64,000 nucleotides of DNA, taken from the NCBI GenBank assembly GCA_017459705.1, contig JAFUCJ010000003.1:1-64000 (forward strand), written 5' to 3'. Every line of letters starts with the position of its first letter. Within the stretch, counting starts at the first letter, position 1. The DNA is from Candidatus Saccharimonadota bacterium. GTDB lineage: Bacteria > Patescibacteriota > Saccharimonadia > Saccharimonadales > Saccharimonadaceae. Of this stretch, positions 40,723-48,925 are shown piece after piece. Position numbers and translations under genes: made by a program. The notes under the pieces were generated by a model, which made no database searches, was not told the DNA's origin, and was given only the letters and a program-made list of their open reading frames with translations.

Positions 40723-42192
40723 CTATTTGTGTTTTCTAGCCAATTTCTTCTGCCGATCTTTCCTACTCATATTGAGCACCATACATTCGCCGATTACGAC
40801 ACATACTGCCGACGACACGAGCAACGTCGCATTGTCCTGTATCGCTTCCCACGAGAACTCCGGTATCAACGTAAAGAGCAACGATATACCAAGCAGTAGT
40901 AGTGGCACCACCCCCATCAGCACCCGCATCACCGGACCGATATTTAGCCAATAACCGTCCTTGACCTGTTTGCCTTTCTTGTGTAACTTGATAAACGCCG
41001 CAAACATTGGGATATATGAGAGCAGTAAGCACACTAGCGAAAGCGAGAAGAACGCCCAGAACATGTTCGAGAATCCTTCTAGCACGCTCTCGTCTACGCC
41101 CATTTCTGGCAAGATATATCCGATAAAAATCCCGATAAACGCCAGCACCGCCGCAACAATTCCCGTCCAGATTCCGACCATATATGGCACACCATCTTTA
41201 TTGCGTTTTTTCCAAGACTTCGGGAACATTCCGTCCTCTGCCGCGTACGCAATCACCGAGTAGACGCCGAAGTTCCACGACGACACGTTCGAGATTAGTG
41301 TCAAGATAAACAGCCCGCCCACCGTGATAATCACCGCTTGTATTACTCCGGCATCAAATCCAGCGTTCGTCATCAAAATTTGCCACGCATCAAGCAACCC
41401 CGTATCTGTCGAGATTTCGCTAAACTGCGTTCCCACACCGAGCGCGAACGACGGCAAGATGTAGAAAACTGCAATCAATATCCCACCGAGGATAATTGCC
41501 TGCGGGATTTGCTTCTTTGGTTTATCCATGTCATCGTAGAATGTCCCCACCACCTCAAACCCGAGCATGTTGAAAATGATTAGCGACACGAACGACAACC
41601 CCGCCCAGTCAATTCCTCCATCCGCCGATAGTAGTGGCACGAAATCCGTCCACGATTCAACCGGATTTGCTGTCCCTTGTGAGAACAATATATAAAACCC
41701 GAGAAACCCGATCCCACCGAGAATCGCAATCTTAATAATCGCACCGATATTCGCCACCCAATCCGACTGCGAAATCCTAAGCATCCCCAGTACCGTCACC
41801 AGCAAGATATACACTGCCTGAATAATCAGTACCGTCGCAAGATTGAGCTCCACACCGAACATTGTCATAATGAGCGAGGTAATAAGGTCCGCGAGCGATG
41901 CAATCCATAGCGGATAGTTCACCCAATAAAACCACGCAACTCTAGATGCCCATTTCTTGCCGAAGGCTTTCTTTACCCAGGTATACATCCCACCCTCGCT
42001 CGGATATTGCGTACCAAGTTCCGCGCTAATCAGCGCGTACGGCACAAAGAACCCGATGAGCATAATCGCCCACCATATATATTGCGAATGTCCGATCGAC
42101 GCCGTCGGCGCTACCGCATCCGCCACCAAGATTATACAGACCGTCGCCAGTACCGCGGAAAACAGCCTGAACTTGTATTTCTTTTTTGGCAT
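40723..42192 (-). CDS. APC-family amino acid/polyamine antiporter
   Basis: 489 residues from ATG 42192, chosen for AAGGAGG five bases ahead. About 12-14 membrane helices (for example FVPYALISAELGTQYPSEGG, typical of APC transporters; IIKIAILGGIGFLGFYILF; FNMLGFEVVGTFYDDMDKP). The genomic setting between agmatine deiminase and putrescine carbamoyltransferase points to agmatine/putrescine exchange (AguD-like), which would feed the pathway without net energy cost; a glutamate:GABA-type exchanger is the alternative. Same strand as aguA, probably co-transcribed. Confidence 0.85.
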   Translation of the reverse strand: MPKKKYKFRLFSAVLATVCIILVADAVAPTASIGHSQYIWWAIMLIGFFVPYALISAELGTQYPSEGGMYTWVKKAFGKKWASRVAWFYWVNYPLWIASLADLITSLIMTMFGVELNLATVLIIQAVYILLVTVLGMLRISQSDWVANIGAIIKIAILGGIGFLGFYILFSQGTANPVESWTDFVPLLSADGGIDWAGLSFVSLIIFNMLGFEVVGTFYDDMDKPKKQIPQAIILGGILIAVFYILPSFALGVGTQFSEISTDTGLLDAWQILMTNAGFDAGVIQAVIITVGGLFILTLISNVSSWNFGVYSVIAYAAEDGMFPKSWKKRNKDGVPYMVGIWTGIVAAVLAFIGIFIGYILPEMGVDESVLEGFSNMFWAFFSLSLVCLLLSYIPMFAAFIKLHKKGKQVKDGYWLNIGPVMRVLMGVVPLLLLGISLLFTLIPEFSWEAIQDNATLLVSSAVCVVIGECMVLNMSRKDRQKKLARKHK

Positions 42193-42232
42193 TTTTGCCT
42201 CCTTTTTATTATTTTGCACTTCCCCCTGTTTT

Positions 42233-42318
42233 TTATGCTACATTTGTCCGATTTCGTCTTTTTTAATCCAATTTTACTCAGTTTCACCCGAAATCAGTTA
42301 TGCTACATTTGTCCGATT
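42233..42318. repeat. 21-bp direct repeat at the 3' end of ptcA
   Basis: TTATGCTACATTTGTCCGAT plus T occurs at 42233-42253 and 42298-42318; the second copy overlaps the ptcA stop codon. A small duplication of a gene end, similar to those at murC and tRNA-Arg. Confidence 0.75.
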
Positions 42319-43339
42319 AGCGATTTTGTCCCTCCTTTTGCTGTTTTATATAATCTAGCGTCACTTCTGCCATACCACCGAAATACAGTACTAGTCCGCG
42401 TTGCGCCGTCAAACGATTCTCCGCCTCATCCCATGCCACCGAGTTCGCCCCGTCCAGCACCGAGTCCGTCACTTCTTCATTTCGACTCGCCGGCAAACAA
42501 TGCATGAACTTGCACTGCGGGTTGCCGGTCGCCGCCATCATCTGGTCATTCACTTGATATTTCGGGTAGAAATCTGCCATGTAGACTTCCTTCGGCGTTT
42601 CCTTATCATACAGCCCATACCAGACGTCCGTATAGATGAAATCCGCACCTTTCAGACACTCCGGATCGTCGCTCCAATTCGCGCTCCCACCGTACCTTTG
42701 GGCATTCTGTTGTCCCGCGAGAAGCACCGCGTCGTCAATTTTGTGATTCTGGGGACCATAGTGCACAAAGTTCATTCCCATTTTCGTCGTCATATCGCAG
42801 AGCGTGTTGCACACTTGCGTCGCATCTCCCACGAATATCACCTTGACCTGGTTCATCTGCTTTCCCGCCGGAAAATGGTCAAATATCGTAATCATATCCC
42901 CCACGCCTTGCGTCGGATGGCACTTGTCGCTCATGCCGTTGATTACTGGCACCGTCGCGTACTTCGCAAGCGCTTCGATCGATTCGTGCCGATCCACTCG
43001 CGACATGATCATATCACACATCCGCGCTAGTACTCGCGCCGTATCCTCGATTGTTTCATGCTTGCCCAGCTGAATCGCCCCCGGCGCCAAATTCAGCGCG
43101 TGTCCGCCCAACTGCTCCATCGCTACCTCGAAGCTCACCCGCGTCCGCGTCGATTTCTGCTCAAAAATCATCGCGAGATTCTTATGATACATCGAGTTGA
43201 GATACCCTCCACTCTTGATGAAATCTCGCACCGTCCGTGCCGTCGTGATAATATCCAGCATTTCGCTCTGGTCAAAATCCGCCGTATCTATAAAATCTTT
43301 TCGTGTTGGTTGTTTGTGTGTTAGTGTAAACCCATCCAT
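42317..43339 (-). CDS. ptcA: Putrescine carbamoyltransferase
   Basis: 340 residues from ATG 43339 (TATAAT ends 7 bases ahead on the minus strand). Carbamoyl-phosphate site STRTRVSFEVAM near 55, HPTQGVGDM near 135, and HCLPASRNEEV near 276. Where ornithine transcarbamoylases have an SMG loop this protein has TDVWYGLYDKE, the form seen in putrescine-specific enzymes, and the C-terminal extra helix is present. Splits carbamoylputrescine into putrescine and carbamoyl phosphate for carbamate kinase. A duplicated small-ORF/antisense unit lies upstream, between its promoter and tRNA-Leu. Confidence 0.92.
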   Translation of the reverse strand: MDGFTLTHKQPTRKDFIDTADFDQSEMLDIITTARTVRDFIKSGGYLNSMYHKNLAMIFEQKSTRTRVSFEVAMEQLGGHALNLAPGAIQLGKHETIEDTARVLARMCDMIMSRVDRHESIEALAKYATVPVINGMSDKCHPTQGVGDMITIFDHFPAGKQMNQVKVIFVGDATQVCNTLCDMTTKMGMNFVHYGPQNHKIDDAVLLAGQQNAQRYGGSANWSDDPECLKGADFIYTDVWYGLYDKETPKEVYMADFYPKYQVNDQMMAATGNPQCKFMHCLPASRNEEVTDSVLDGANSVAWDEAENRLTAQRGLVLYFGGMAEVTLDYIKQQKEGQNR

Positions 43340-43471
43340 AAATCTGATTATACCCCAAACTCTCACAAAACACAAGCGTATTAAAATCACACACCAAAAA
43401 ATACCACATTGTGGTATTATAATATATAGAACATTTCACTGTGTGGGGGCACTGCAGAGTCATAATAACTC

Positions 43472-43551
43472 TTGACTTTTAGAACAGTGTGCGGTAGAAT
43501 GTTATTAAGGTTTAGGAATCCTCTTCTTTGTTAGAAGGGGCTTTCTTTTTT
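43472..43551 (+). ncRNA. Convergent short RNA over small ORF, copy 1
   Basis: TTGACT (43472-43477), 17 bp, TAGAAT (43495-43500) form a near-consensus promoter pointing into the small ORF. About 20 bases past the expected start site CCTCTTCT (43520-43527) pairs with AGAAGGGG (43533-43540), followed by CTTTCTTTTTT. The predicted RNA of about 45 nt is antisense to the 3' half of the ORF at 43512-43589. The same order exists in copy 2 with a different hairpin sequence. Confidence 0.65.
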
Positions 43552-43589
43552 AGTTTGACTATGATATAGTCGACTTCAAAGTTCTCCAT
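43512..43589 (-). CDS. Possible 25-residue peptide, copy 1
   Basis: ATG 43589 follows AAAGGAGGG at optimal distance. Product begins MENFEVDYIIVKLKKKAPSN and is rich in Lys and Glu at its end. Copy 2 encodes an equally long peptide (25 residues) with FE and KLK in corresponding places. A promoter-like TTGCAT-17-TACGCT lies in the conserved flank (about 43640-43672). Opposed by a convergent promoter and terminator, it resembles the toxin gene of a type I toxin-antitoxin locus or a regulatory leader peptide. No sequence match to known toxins was recognised. Confidence 0.5.
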   Translation of the reverse strand: MENFEVDYIIVKLKKKAPSNKEEDS

Positions 43590-43701
43590 AAACCCTCCTT
43601 TCTCCCCGCTCTTATTAAAAATGCGCCCCCACTGTAACAGCGTAGCATATCTGTTAAGAAAATGCAACCCCCCACCATGAAAAAATACCACATTGTGGTA
43701 T

Positions 43702-43788
43702 TGGTGCCCGAGACAGGGGTTGAACCTGCACGATATTGCTATCACTAGCACCTGAAGCTAGCGCGTCTGCCAATTCCGCCACTCGGGC
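43702..43788 (-). tRNA. tRNA-Leu (anticodon CAG), CCA encoded
   Basis: 87 nt with the long variable arm of class II tRNAs (GATAGCAATATC). Acceptor GCCCGAG with CTCGGGC, anticodon loop TTCAGGT (CAG at 34-36), T-loop GTTCAACC, discriminator A and genomic CCA. Its CCA end abuts the right 22-bp repeat. Confidence 0.94.
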
Positions 43789-43862
43789 CTAACACTCGCA
43801 TATTACGAGCCTACTTTAATTATACCATATTTTCTGATATAATGGTAGAAAATGGAGGTATT

Positions 43863-45017
43863 ATGATCACGATAAATTGTAGTCCCGAAGTAGACATCAG
43901 CCGCGTGCATGAGGCACTAAGTGACATTCGGAAAGATGCGATGAGCGGCTGGGTAGATTTGCCATGCAGGGTCAATATGGAAGAACTCTCTCGCATCAAG
44001 TCTGCCGCAGACAAGATTATTGACGAATCAGAAGTTCTAGTCTGTATCGGTATCGGCGGATCATATTTAGGACACCGCGCTATTATTGAGGCACTTCGTC
44101 CGGCTTCCAATATCGAGATAGTCTACGCAGGGAATTCACTTAGTCGTCGTGAATTAGACCGCGCCATAGCCCAGGTCGGCGACCGTGATTTTTCCATCAA
44201 TATCATTTCTAAATCTGGCACCACCTTAGAACCTGCAATCGCTTTTGAAACTTTCAAGAAGCTCCTCTTCGAGAAATACGGTGCCTCTGAGGCCGCGAAA
44301 CGCATCTATGCTACGACCGACGCCGCGCACGGGGCTTTACACGACGAAGCCGTCAAAAATGGATATACGAGGTTTATCGTGCCAGATAATATCGGCGGAC
44401 GATATTCAGTATTAACGCCAGTAGGACTCCTGCCACTTGCTGTGGCGGGGGTAGATATTGACGCCCTACTTGCCGGAGCAGCAGAGGAAGCAACCTCGTT
44501 CTCGGACGCCATGAAGCATGACCCGCGTACAAGTGCGGCAGTGAACTACGCTTATATGCGCTACACACTAGGCAATAAAGGCTATGATACGGAAGTTTTT
44601 GCCAGTTTTGAGCCGGCTACCGCATATTTCAATGAGTGGCTAAAACAACTTTTCGGCGAGTCCGAAGGCAAGGGTCAACAAGGTGTCCTTCCCACGTCCG
44701 TCATCTATTCTACGGACTTACACTCACTAGGCCAATTCATGCAGGATGGACGGCGTAATTTGTGGGAAACCATCATTGATTATCCGACCGACGACCTGAA
44801 CGCCAAAGTTGTCGCCGCCGTCAAGAAAGCCCACCCGCTCGGCGGCATCCCGGTATTAGTATTAGGCGTGCCGTCATACGACGAACGTGGCTTCGGGCAA
44901 CTAGTTTACTTTTTTGAGATTGCCTGCGCACTCTCCGCTAGATTGTACGGAGTCAATCCATTTGACCAACCGGGTGTCGAAGCCTACAAAACCGAGCTTA
45001 AAAAACTCCTTGCCTAG
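43863..45017 (+). CDS. pgi: Glucose-6-phosphate isomerase
   Basis: 384 residues, shorter than the usual 430-550. Start ATG 43863 has GGAGG ahead; the in-frame ATG at 43842 overlaps the TATAAT (43836-43841). SIS-fold enzyme with CIGIGGSYLGHRAIIEAL, NIISKSGTTLEPAIAF, the PROSITE-like FIVPDNIGGRYSVLTPVG, and VIYSTDLHSLGQFMQDGRRN with the catalytic residues. Converts glucose-6-phosphate to fructose-6-phosphate. It lies between the two inverted small-ORF units; homologous recombination between them would invert pgi together with tRNA-Leu. Confidence 0.95.
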   Translation: MITINCSPEVDISRVHEALSDIRKDAMSGWVDLPCRVNMEELSRIKSAADKIIDESEVLVCIGIGGSYLGHRAIIEALRPASNIEIVYAGNSLSRRELDRAIAQVGDRDFSINIISKSGTTLEPAIAFETFKKLLFEKYGASEAAKRIYATTDAAHGALHDEAVKNGYTRFIVPDNIGGRYSVLTPVGLLPLAVAGVDIDALLAGAAEEATSFSDAMKHDPRTSAAVNYAYMRYTLGNKGYDTEVFASFEPATAYFNEWLKQLFGESEGKGQQGVLPTSVIYSTDLHSLGQFMQDGRRNLWETIIDYPTDDLNAKVVAAVKKAHPLGGIPVLVLGVPSYDERGFGQLVYFFEIACALSARLYGVNPFDQPGVEAYKTELKKLLA

Positions 45018-45103
45018 GTGGGGGGTTGCATTTTCTTAACAGATATGCTACGCTGTTACAGTGGGGGCGCATTTTTAATAAGAGCGGGGAGAAAGGAGGG
45101 TTT

Positions 45104-45181
45104 ATGACGTTTGAGCTTTATATAAACTTCGGTTTATTCAAACTAAAAATTGTCTTTGCCAAAAGGCAAAGACAACAATAA
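45104..45181 (+). CDS. Possible 25-residue peptide, copy 2
   Basis: ATG 45104 follows AAAGGAGGG. Product begins MTFELYINFGLFKLKIVFAK and ends RQRQQ: amphipathic, aromatic and basic, as in membrane-active or ribosome-acting small peptides. The leader is identical to copy 1, whereas the coding part has diverged but kept its length. It overlaps the antisense transcript predicted at 45145-45223. Probably translated; function unknown. Confidence 0.5.
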   Translation: MTFELYINFGLFKLKIVFAKRQRQQ

Positions 45182-45223
45182 ACTCTATATAACTATTCTA
45201 CCGCACACCATTACAAAAGTCAA
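45145..45223 (-). ncRNA. Convergent short RNA over small ORF, copy 2
   Basis: On the minus strand TTGACT (45218-45223), 17 bp, TAGAAT (45195-45200), then TTGTCTTTGCC / GGCAAAGACAA (45150-45175), a perfect 11-bp stem with a four-base loop followed by TTTTTA. The stem sequence is unrelated to that of copy 1 but takes the same place and role, so the terminator structure is conserved and not the sequence. Confidence 0.7.
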
Positions 45224-45259
45224 GAGTTTTATACTCTGTAGCGCCCCCACCGAATAAAA

Positions 45260-45300
45260 GCAGGTCCCACATTTGATATATGTAGCACCCTGCCTTTTTT
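45260..45300 (+). terminator. Intrinsic terminator after pgi and small ORF
   Basis: GCAGG (45260-45264) pairs with CCTGC (45289-45293), with ACAT/ATGT pairing inside, followed by CTTTTTT. Separates the plus-strand unit from convergent carbamate kinase. Confidence 0.7.
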
Positions 45301-45306
45301 GATTAA

Positions 45307-46245
45307 CTATTTTGTAATTATCGTTCCCGCTCGCCCCATCAGTGCCATTTTCAAACTATCTACATCTGTAATAATTCCCACACCACCTTTCTTGGCGAAT
45401 TCTACCGCCGCCTGCACCTTCGGCAACATCGACCCCGACTTGAAATCTCCCTTTCTGATATAATCTTCCGCCATTTTTACACTCGTCCGCGACAACGCAA
45501 CTTGCGCCGGCGTATTATAATATATATACGCATTTGGCACCGCCGTTACGCTCACGAAAATATCCGCACCAGTTAGCTCCGCCAGTTTTTCAGCCGCAAA
45601 ATCCTTATCAATCACCGCATCTACCCCCACCAGCCGTTTCAATACCCGCGTCCGATACACTGGTATCCCGCCACCACCTGCCGCAATCACGATAATTCCA
45701 TCTCGCACCATTTCTAGAATAGACTTCTTCTCGACAATATCTACCGGTTTCGGGCTTGGCACCACTCGTCGCCAACCTCGCCCCGCGTCCTCTTTCACCA
45801 CCCAATGTTTCTCTTTGGCGAGCTTCTTCGCCTCTTTCTCGCTATAAAACTGTCCGATTGGCTTCGTTGGATTCTTGAAAGCCGGATCGGTCCTATTTAC
45901 TACCACCTGCGTCACTACGGTTGCGACCTTAGTGTTCTTGCCGCGCACCACAAAAGCATTATTTATCGCCTGTGTCAGCCAATACCCGATTTGCCCCTGC
46001 GTCATCGCCACCGCCGTTTCAAGCGGCATCGCCGGCGCCCTATCAGTCGCCGCCGCTTCCTCGTGTATCAACACATTCCCCACTTGCGGACCGTTACCAT
46101 GTGCTATGATTATTTCATATTTCGAAGCGAGGTCAGCTATCATCTCACCCACACTTTCTGCAATTTTTTTCTGTGCCTCTGCGGTTGCTTCGCCGTTCTT
46201 TTGAAGCGCATTCCCACCCAGGGCCAATACCACGCGTTTCTTCAT
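45307..46245 (-). CDS. arcC: Carbamate kinase
   Basis: 312 residues. Amino-acid-kinase fold: VVLALGGNALQKNGEA at the N-terminus, IIAHGNGPQVGNVL, PLETAVAMTQGQIGYWL, KPIGQFYSEKEAKKLA, GIIVIAAGGGGIPV, GVDAVIDKDFAAEKLA. It transfers phosphate from carbamoyl phosphate to ADP, yielding ATP, CO2 and ammonia: the energy-giving last step of the agmatine pathway. It is separated from ptcA by pgi and tRNA-Leu and lies 8 bp after aspS, with which it may be co-transcribed. Confidence 0.96.
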   Translation of the reverse strand: MKKRVVLALGGNALQKNGEATAEAQKKIAESVGEMIADLASKYEIIIAHGNGPQVGNVLIHEEAAATDRAPAMPLETAVAMTQGQIGYWLTQAINNAFVVRGKNTKVATVVTQVVVNRTDPAFKNPTKPIGQFYSEKEAKKLAKEKHWVVKEDAGRGWRRVVPSPKPVDIVEKKSILEMVRDGIIVIAAGGGGIPVYRTRVLKRLVGVDAVIDKDFAAEKLAELTGADIFVSVTAVPNAYIYYNTPAQVALSRTSVKMAEDYIRKGDFKSGSMLPKVQAAVEFAKKGGVGIITDVDSLKMALMGRAGTIITK

Positions 46246-46253
46246 TATATATC

Positions 46254-48047
46254 CTAATCTTCTATTATACCGAGATGTGCTTCGTCTAGTTGTATTTGGT
46301 CTACTTCACTCGGCGAGTTCATCATCAGATCCACCCCGTTTCCATTCTTCGGGAACGCTACGATATCACGGATATTGTCTTCGTCTTCGAGGATCATGAA
46401 AATCCGGTCAATCCCCGGCGCACACCCTGCGTGCGGTGGCGCACCGAACTTAAATGCATTCAGCATCCCGCCAAATCTCGCCTCAACATATTCATTATTG
46501 TATCCCAGTATATTAAATACTTTGTACATAATCTGCGGATTGTAGTTACGCACCGCGCCAGACGCCACCTCATAGCCATTCATCACCATATCATACTGGT
46601 CCGCCACAATCGCCAACTTGTCTTCAACCGTCTCCGCCGCTTCAAGCGCCGCGAGTCCACCTTTCGGCATCGAAAACGGATTGTGTCCGAAATCTAGTTT
46701 CTTGTTTTTGTCATCCCATTCATAAAACGGAAAATCCACAATCCATGTGAGCGCCACCTCGTCATTTTTCTTCAACCCAAAATGGTCCGCAAACGCGATT
46801 CTTAGCTGCCCCAACACTTTATTTACTTTGTCGCGCTCATCCGCTCCGAAGAATACCGCGTCTCCCTCCTCCGCACCAGTCATCTTCCTCACCGCTGCAA
46901 TCTCGCTCTCGCTCATGAACTTCAAAATCGGCGATTTCTCCCCAACTTCCGTATATAATATATACGCTAACCCGCCAGCACCCAGCTTCCGAGCCTGTTC
47001 GGTGAACTCGTCAATCTCGCGTCGCGCTAGTCCTGCCCCACCTTTCACGCAAATTGCTTTGACGCATGGCTGTTTGAATACCTTGAACTCCGTCTTCGAG
47101 AAAACTTCCGTCAGTTCGATCAATTCCATTCCATATCTGAGATCCGGCTTATCTACACCATAATTTTCCATTGATACTTTATATGGTATCCGCGGCACTA
47201 AGTCACCACCTGAGATATATTTCTCGGCTACCGCACTCCGGCAGACCAGCTTCTTCCCGGCAAATTCCGTTGTCAGCCCCTCATATAGCGGCTGGATTTC
47301 ACGTCGCACTACCTCACCGTCCTCGACAAATGACATCTCGAAATCTAGTTGGTAGAAATCTCCATACAACCTATCCGCTCTCGGGTCTTCATCGCGAAAA
47401 CACGGAGCTATCTGGAAGTATTTCTCCACGCCACCCACCATCAATAGCTGTTTGAACTGTTGCGGCGCCTGCGGCAAAGCATAGAACTTCCCCGGGTGCA
47501 ACCTCGACGGCACCAAGAAATCCCGCGCCCCCTCCGGTGACGAATTCGCCAGTATCGGCGTCGTAATCTCCGTAAATCCATGATTATACATATACTCGCG
47601 CAGATATCGATAAAACTCGCTTCGTCGCACCAAGCGCTTCTGCATCTTCGGCCGCCTGAGATCGAGATAGCGATATTTCAGCCGCATCTCCTCCGACGAG
47701 ACAGGACCGTCATCATGTGTATTTACTGGCAGCGGCTCCGACCGGTTCAGCAAAGTCAAGTTCTCCACCACCAGTTCAATCTTCCCAGTTGGGATGTTGG
47801 GATTGACTAGTTCCGGTTCACGCTCGCGCAACTTCCCCTCCGCCTTCAATACAAACTCGTCGCGCACTTCTTCCGCCATTGCAAAAGCCTCCGTCACCTC
47901 CGGCGTTATCACGAGCTGTATTAGCCCATGACTATCTCTCAAATCAATAAAAATCAACCCACCGTGGTCGCGTCGTGAGTTTACCCAACCGGCTACCTCT
48001 ACGCTCTTACCCAAGAAATCATTTAGTTTATCCGTAAAAACTCTCAT
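46254..48047 (-). CDS. aspS: Aspartyl-tRNA synthetase
   Basis: 597 residues from ATG 48047, chosen since TATAAT (48055-48060, minus) ends 7 bases ahead and the family starts at MRVFTDKLND. OB-fold anticodon domain (VEVAGWVNSRRDHGGLIFID), class II motif 2 (FRDEDPRADRLYGDFYQLD), the GAD insertion of bacterial enzymes, and motif 3 GCAPGIDRIFMIL. Charges tRNA-Asp, perhaps also tRNA-Asn. The same frame is open for 151 codons upstream, but that part has no homology or ribosome binding site. Confidence 0.95.
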   Translation of the reverse strand: MRVFTDKLNDFLGKSVEVAGWVNSRRDHGGLIFIDLRDSHGLIQLVITPEVTEAFAMAEEVRDEFVLKAEGKLREREPELVNPNIPTGKIELVVENLTLLNRSEPLPVNTHDDGPVSSEEMRLKYRYLDLRRPKMQKRLVRRSEFYRYLREYMYNHGFTEITTPILANSSPEGARDFLVPSRLHPGKFYALPQAPQQFKQLLMVGGVEKYFQIAPCFRDEDPRADRLYGDFYQLDFEMSFVEDGEVVRREIQPLYEGLTTEFAGKKLVCRSAVAEKYISGGDLVPRIPYKVSMENYGVDKPDLRYGMELIELTEVFSKTEFKVFKQPCVKAICVKGGAGLARREIDEFTEQARKLGAGGLAYILYTEVGEKSPILKFMSESEIAAVRKMTGAEEGDAVFFGADERDKVNKVLGQLRIAFADHFGLKKNDEVALTWIVDFPFYEWDDKNKKLDFGHNPFSMPKGGLAALEAAETVEDKLAIVADQYDMVMNGYEVASGAVRNYNPQIMYKVFNILGYNNEYVEARFGGMLNAFKFGAPPHAGCAPGIDRIFMILEDEDNIRDIVAFPKNGNGVDLMMNSPSEVDQIQLDEAHLGIIED

Positions 48048-48116
48048 ACCAAACATTATATCACATTTTTGCCCTCTCCACATTACTTTCGTGTTATAAT
48101 AGTCGAAAGGAGTTAC

Positions 48117-48881
48117 ATGAAGCATTTGAAAGGTTTTAGTAAGGGCGGTCTTGTCGCCATCATCGCCGTTGTCGCGTTTATCGCGGTAGCCGCTTTTTTC
48201 GTGATTGACGGCAATAGCAAAGCCACCGATTATAGCAAATACGATTTTTTCAGCATCATCTCGCCTGATGAGCACAACGGTTTCATTGGTGATCATGTCA
48301 AGGGCAATCCCGACGCGCCGGTTATCATCTTCGAGTATGCCGACTTTCAATGCCCCGGCTGTGCATCCATGAACCCTCGTGTCAACGCCGCTATCGACGC
48401 CGCAGATGGCAATCTCGCTGTCGTCTACCGTAGCGATATTTTGAGCTACCACCAGAACGGCACCGCCGCCGCTTCCGCTGCCGAGGCCGCCGGACTTCAA
48501 GGTTTCTGGAAACCATACGCCGATTTATTATTCAAAAATCAAGCTGACTGGGAATATGCCACTTCCGACAAGCGCACTACTCTATTTGAACAGTATTTCC
48601 TCGAAGTCGCCGGCGACAAAGCTGACCTCGACAAGTTCCGTACCGACATGGCCAGTAAAGAAGTCTCCCAGAAAATCAACTTCGACCTTGGCATCGCCAA
48701 ACGCCTCGACGTACCCGCTACGCCTGGTTTCTACGTCGACGGCCAATATATCGATTGGAGCAACAAAGACGGCGGTTCCATCAATATCGACGGCAAGATT
48801 CTCAGCTGGGAATCTACCATGACCGGCGACCAATTCCAAGATCTCCTCGTCAAAATCTCCGAAGCCAAACTCGCCGATTAG
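48117..48881 (+). CDS. Membrane-anchored DsbA-like thioredoxin-fold protein
   Basis: 254 residues from ATG 48117 (AAAGGAG ahead; TATAAT at 48095-48100). Signal anchor at 11-32 (VAIIAVVAFIAVAAFFVI), then a thioredoxin fold with active site FQCPGCASM near 82 and the cis-Pro loop VPATPGFYVDG near 200. Likely an extracytoplasmic oxidoreductase that forms or repairs disulfides; the cysteine-rich surface protein at 11233 could be a substrate (inference). Confidence 0.88.
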   Translation: MKHLKGFSKGGLVAIIAVVAFIAVAAFFVIDGNSKATDYSKYDFFSIISPDEHNGFIGDHVKGNPDAPVIIFEYADFQCPGCASMNPRVNAAIDAADGNLAVVYRSDILSYHQNGTAAASAAEAAGLQGFWKPYADLLFKNQADWEYATSDKRTTLFEQYFLEVAGDKADLDKFRTDMASKEVSQKINFDLGIAKRLDVPATPGFYVDGQYIDWSNKDGGSINIDGKILSWESTMTGDQFQDLLVKISEAKLAD

Positions 48882-48925
48882 GGTCTACATCACCCACGAA
48901 ACTCGCCGATTAACATCTGCGTTCA

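Larger units (their letters stand above)
43443..43677 (-). repeat. Inverted 190-bp unit plus shared flank, copy 1
   Basis: 43443-43632 is a 190-bp unit bounded by GTGGGGGC and GCCCCCAC. The flank 43633-43677 is identical to the reverse complement of 45017-45060. Copy 2 (45061-45250) has the same layout in opposite orientation. The 5' part up to the small ORF's ATG and the 3' promoter are conserved; the coding middle is not. Confidence 0.9.
43396..43702. repeat. 22-bp direct repeats flanking small-ORF unit copy 1
   Basis: AAAAATACCACATTGTGGTA plus TT occurs at 43396-43417 and 43681-43702. Each contains the palindrome AATACCACA-TTGTGGTATT. They flank the 190-bp unit with its ORF. They could be a long target-site duplication or two operators for one repressor. 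The left copy runs into a TATAAT (43418-43423). Confidence 0.8.
45017..45250 (+). repeat. Inverted 190-bp unit plus shared flank, copy 2
   Basis: The unit 45061-45250 is bounded by GTGGGGGCGC and GCGCCCCCAC and follows the pgi stop directly. The flank 45017-45060 matches 43633-43677 exactly in reverse complement. Unit length is 190 bp as in copy 1. Confidence 0.9.

Noticed and set aside
43396-43423. Promoter driving a gene rightwards from TATAAT at 43418
   Set aside because: No frame follows on the plus strand before the terminator at 43520-43551; at most it adds to the short RNA.
43842-43862. Earlier start of pgi
   Set aside because: The ATG at 43842 overlaps the -10 hexamer; ATG 43863 has GGAGG at proper distance.
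48048-48500. N-terminal extension of aspS
   Set aside because: The 151 extra codons lie upstream of a TATAAT placed 7 bases before MRVFTDKLND, are antisense to the DsbA-like gene, and match nothing in AspRS.
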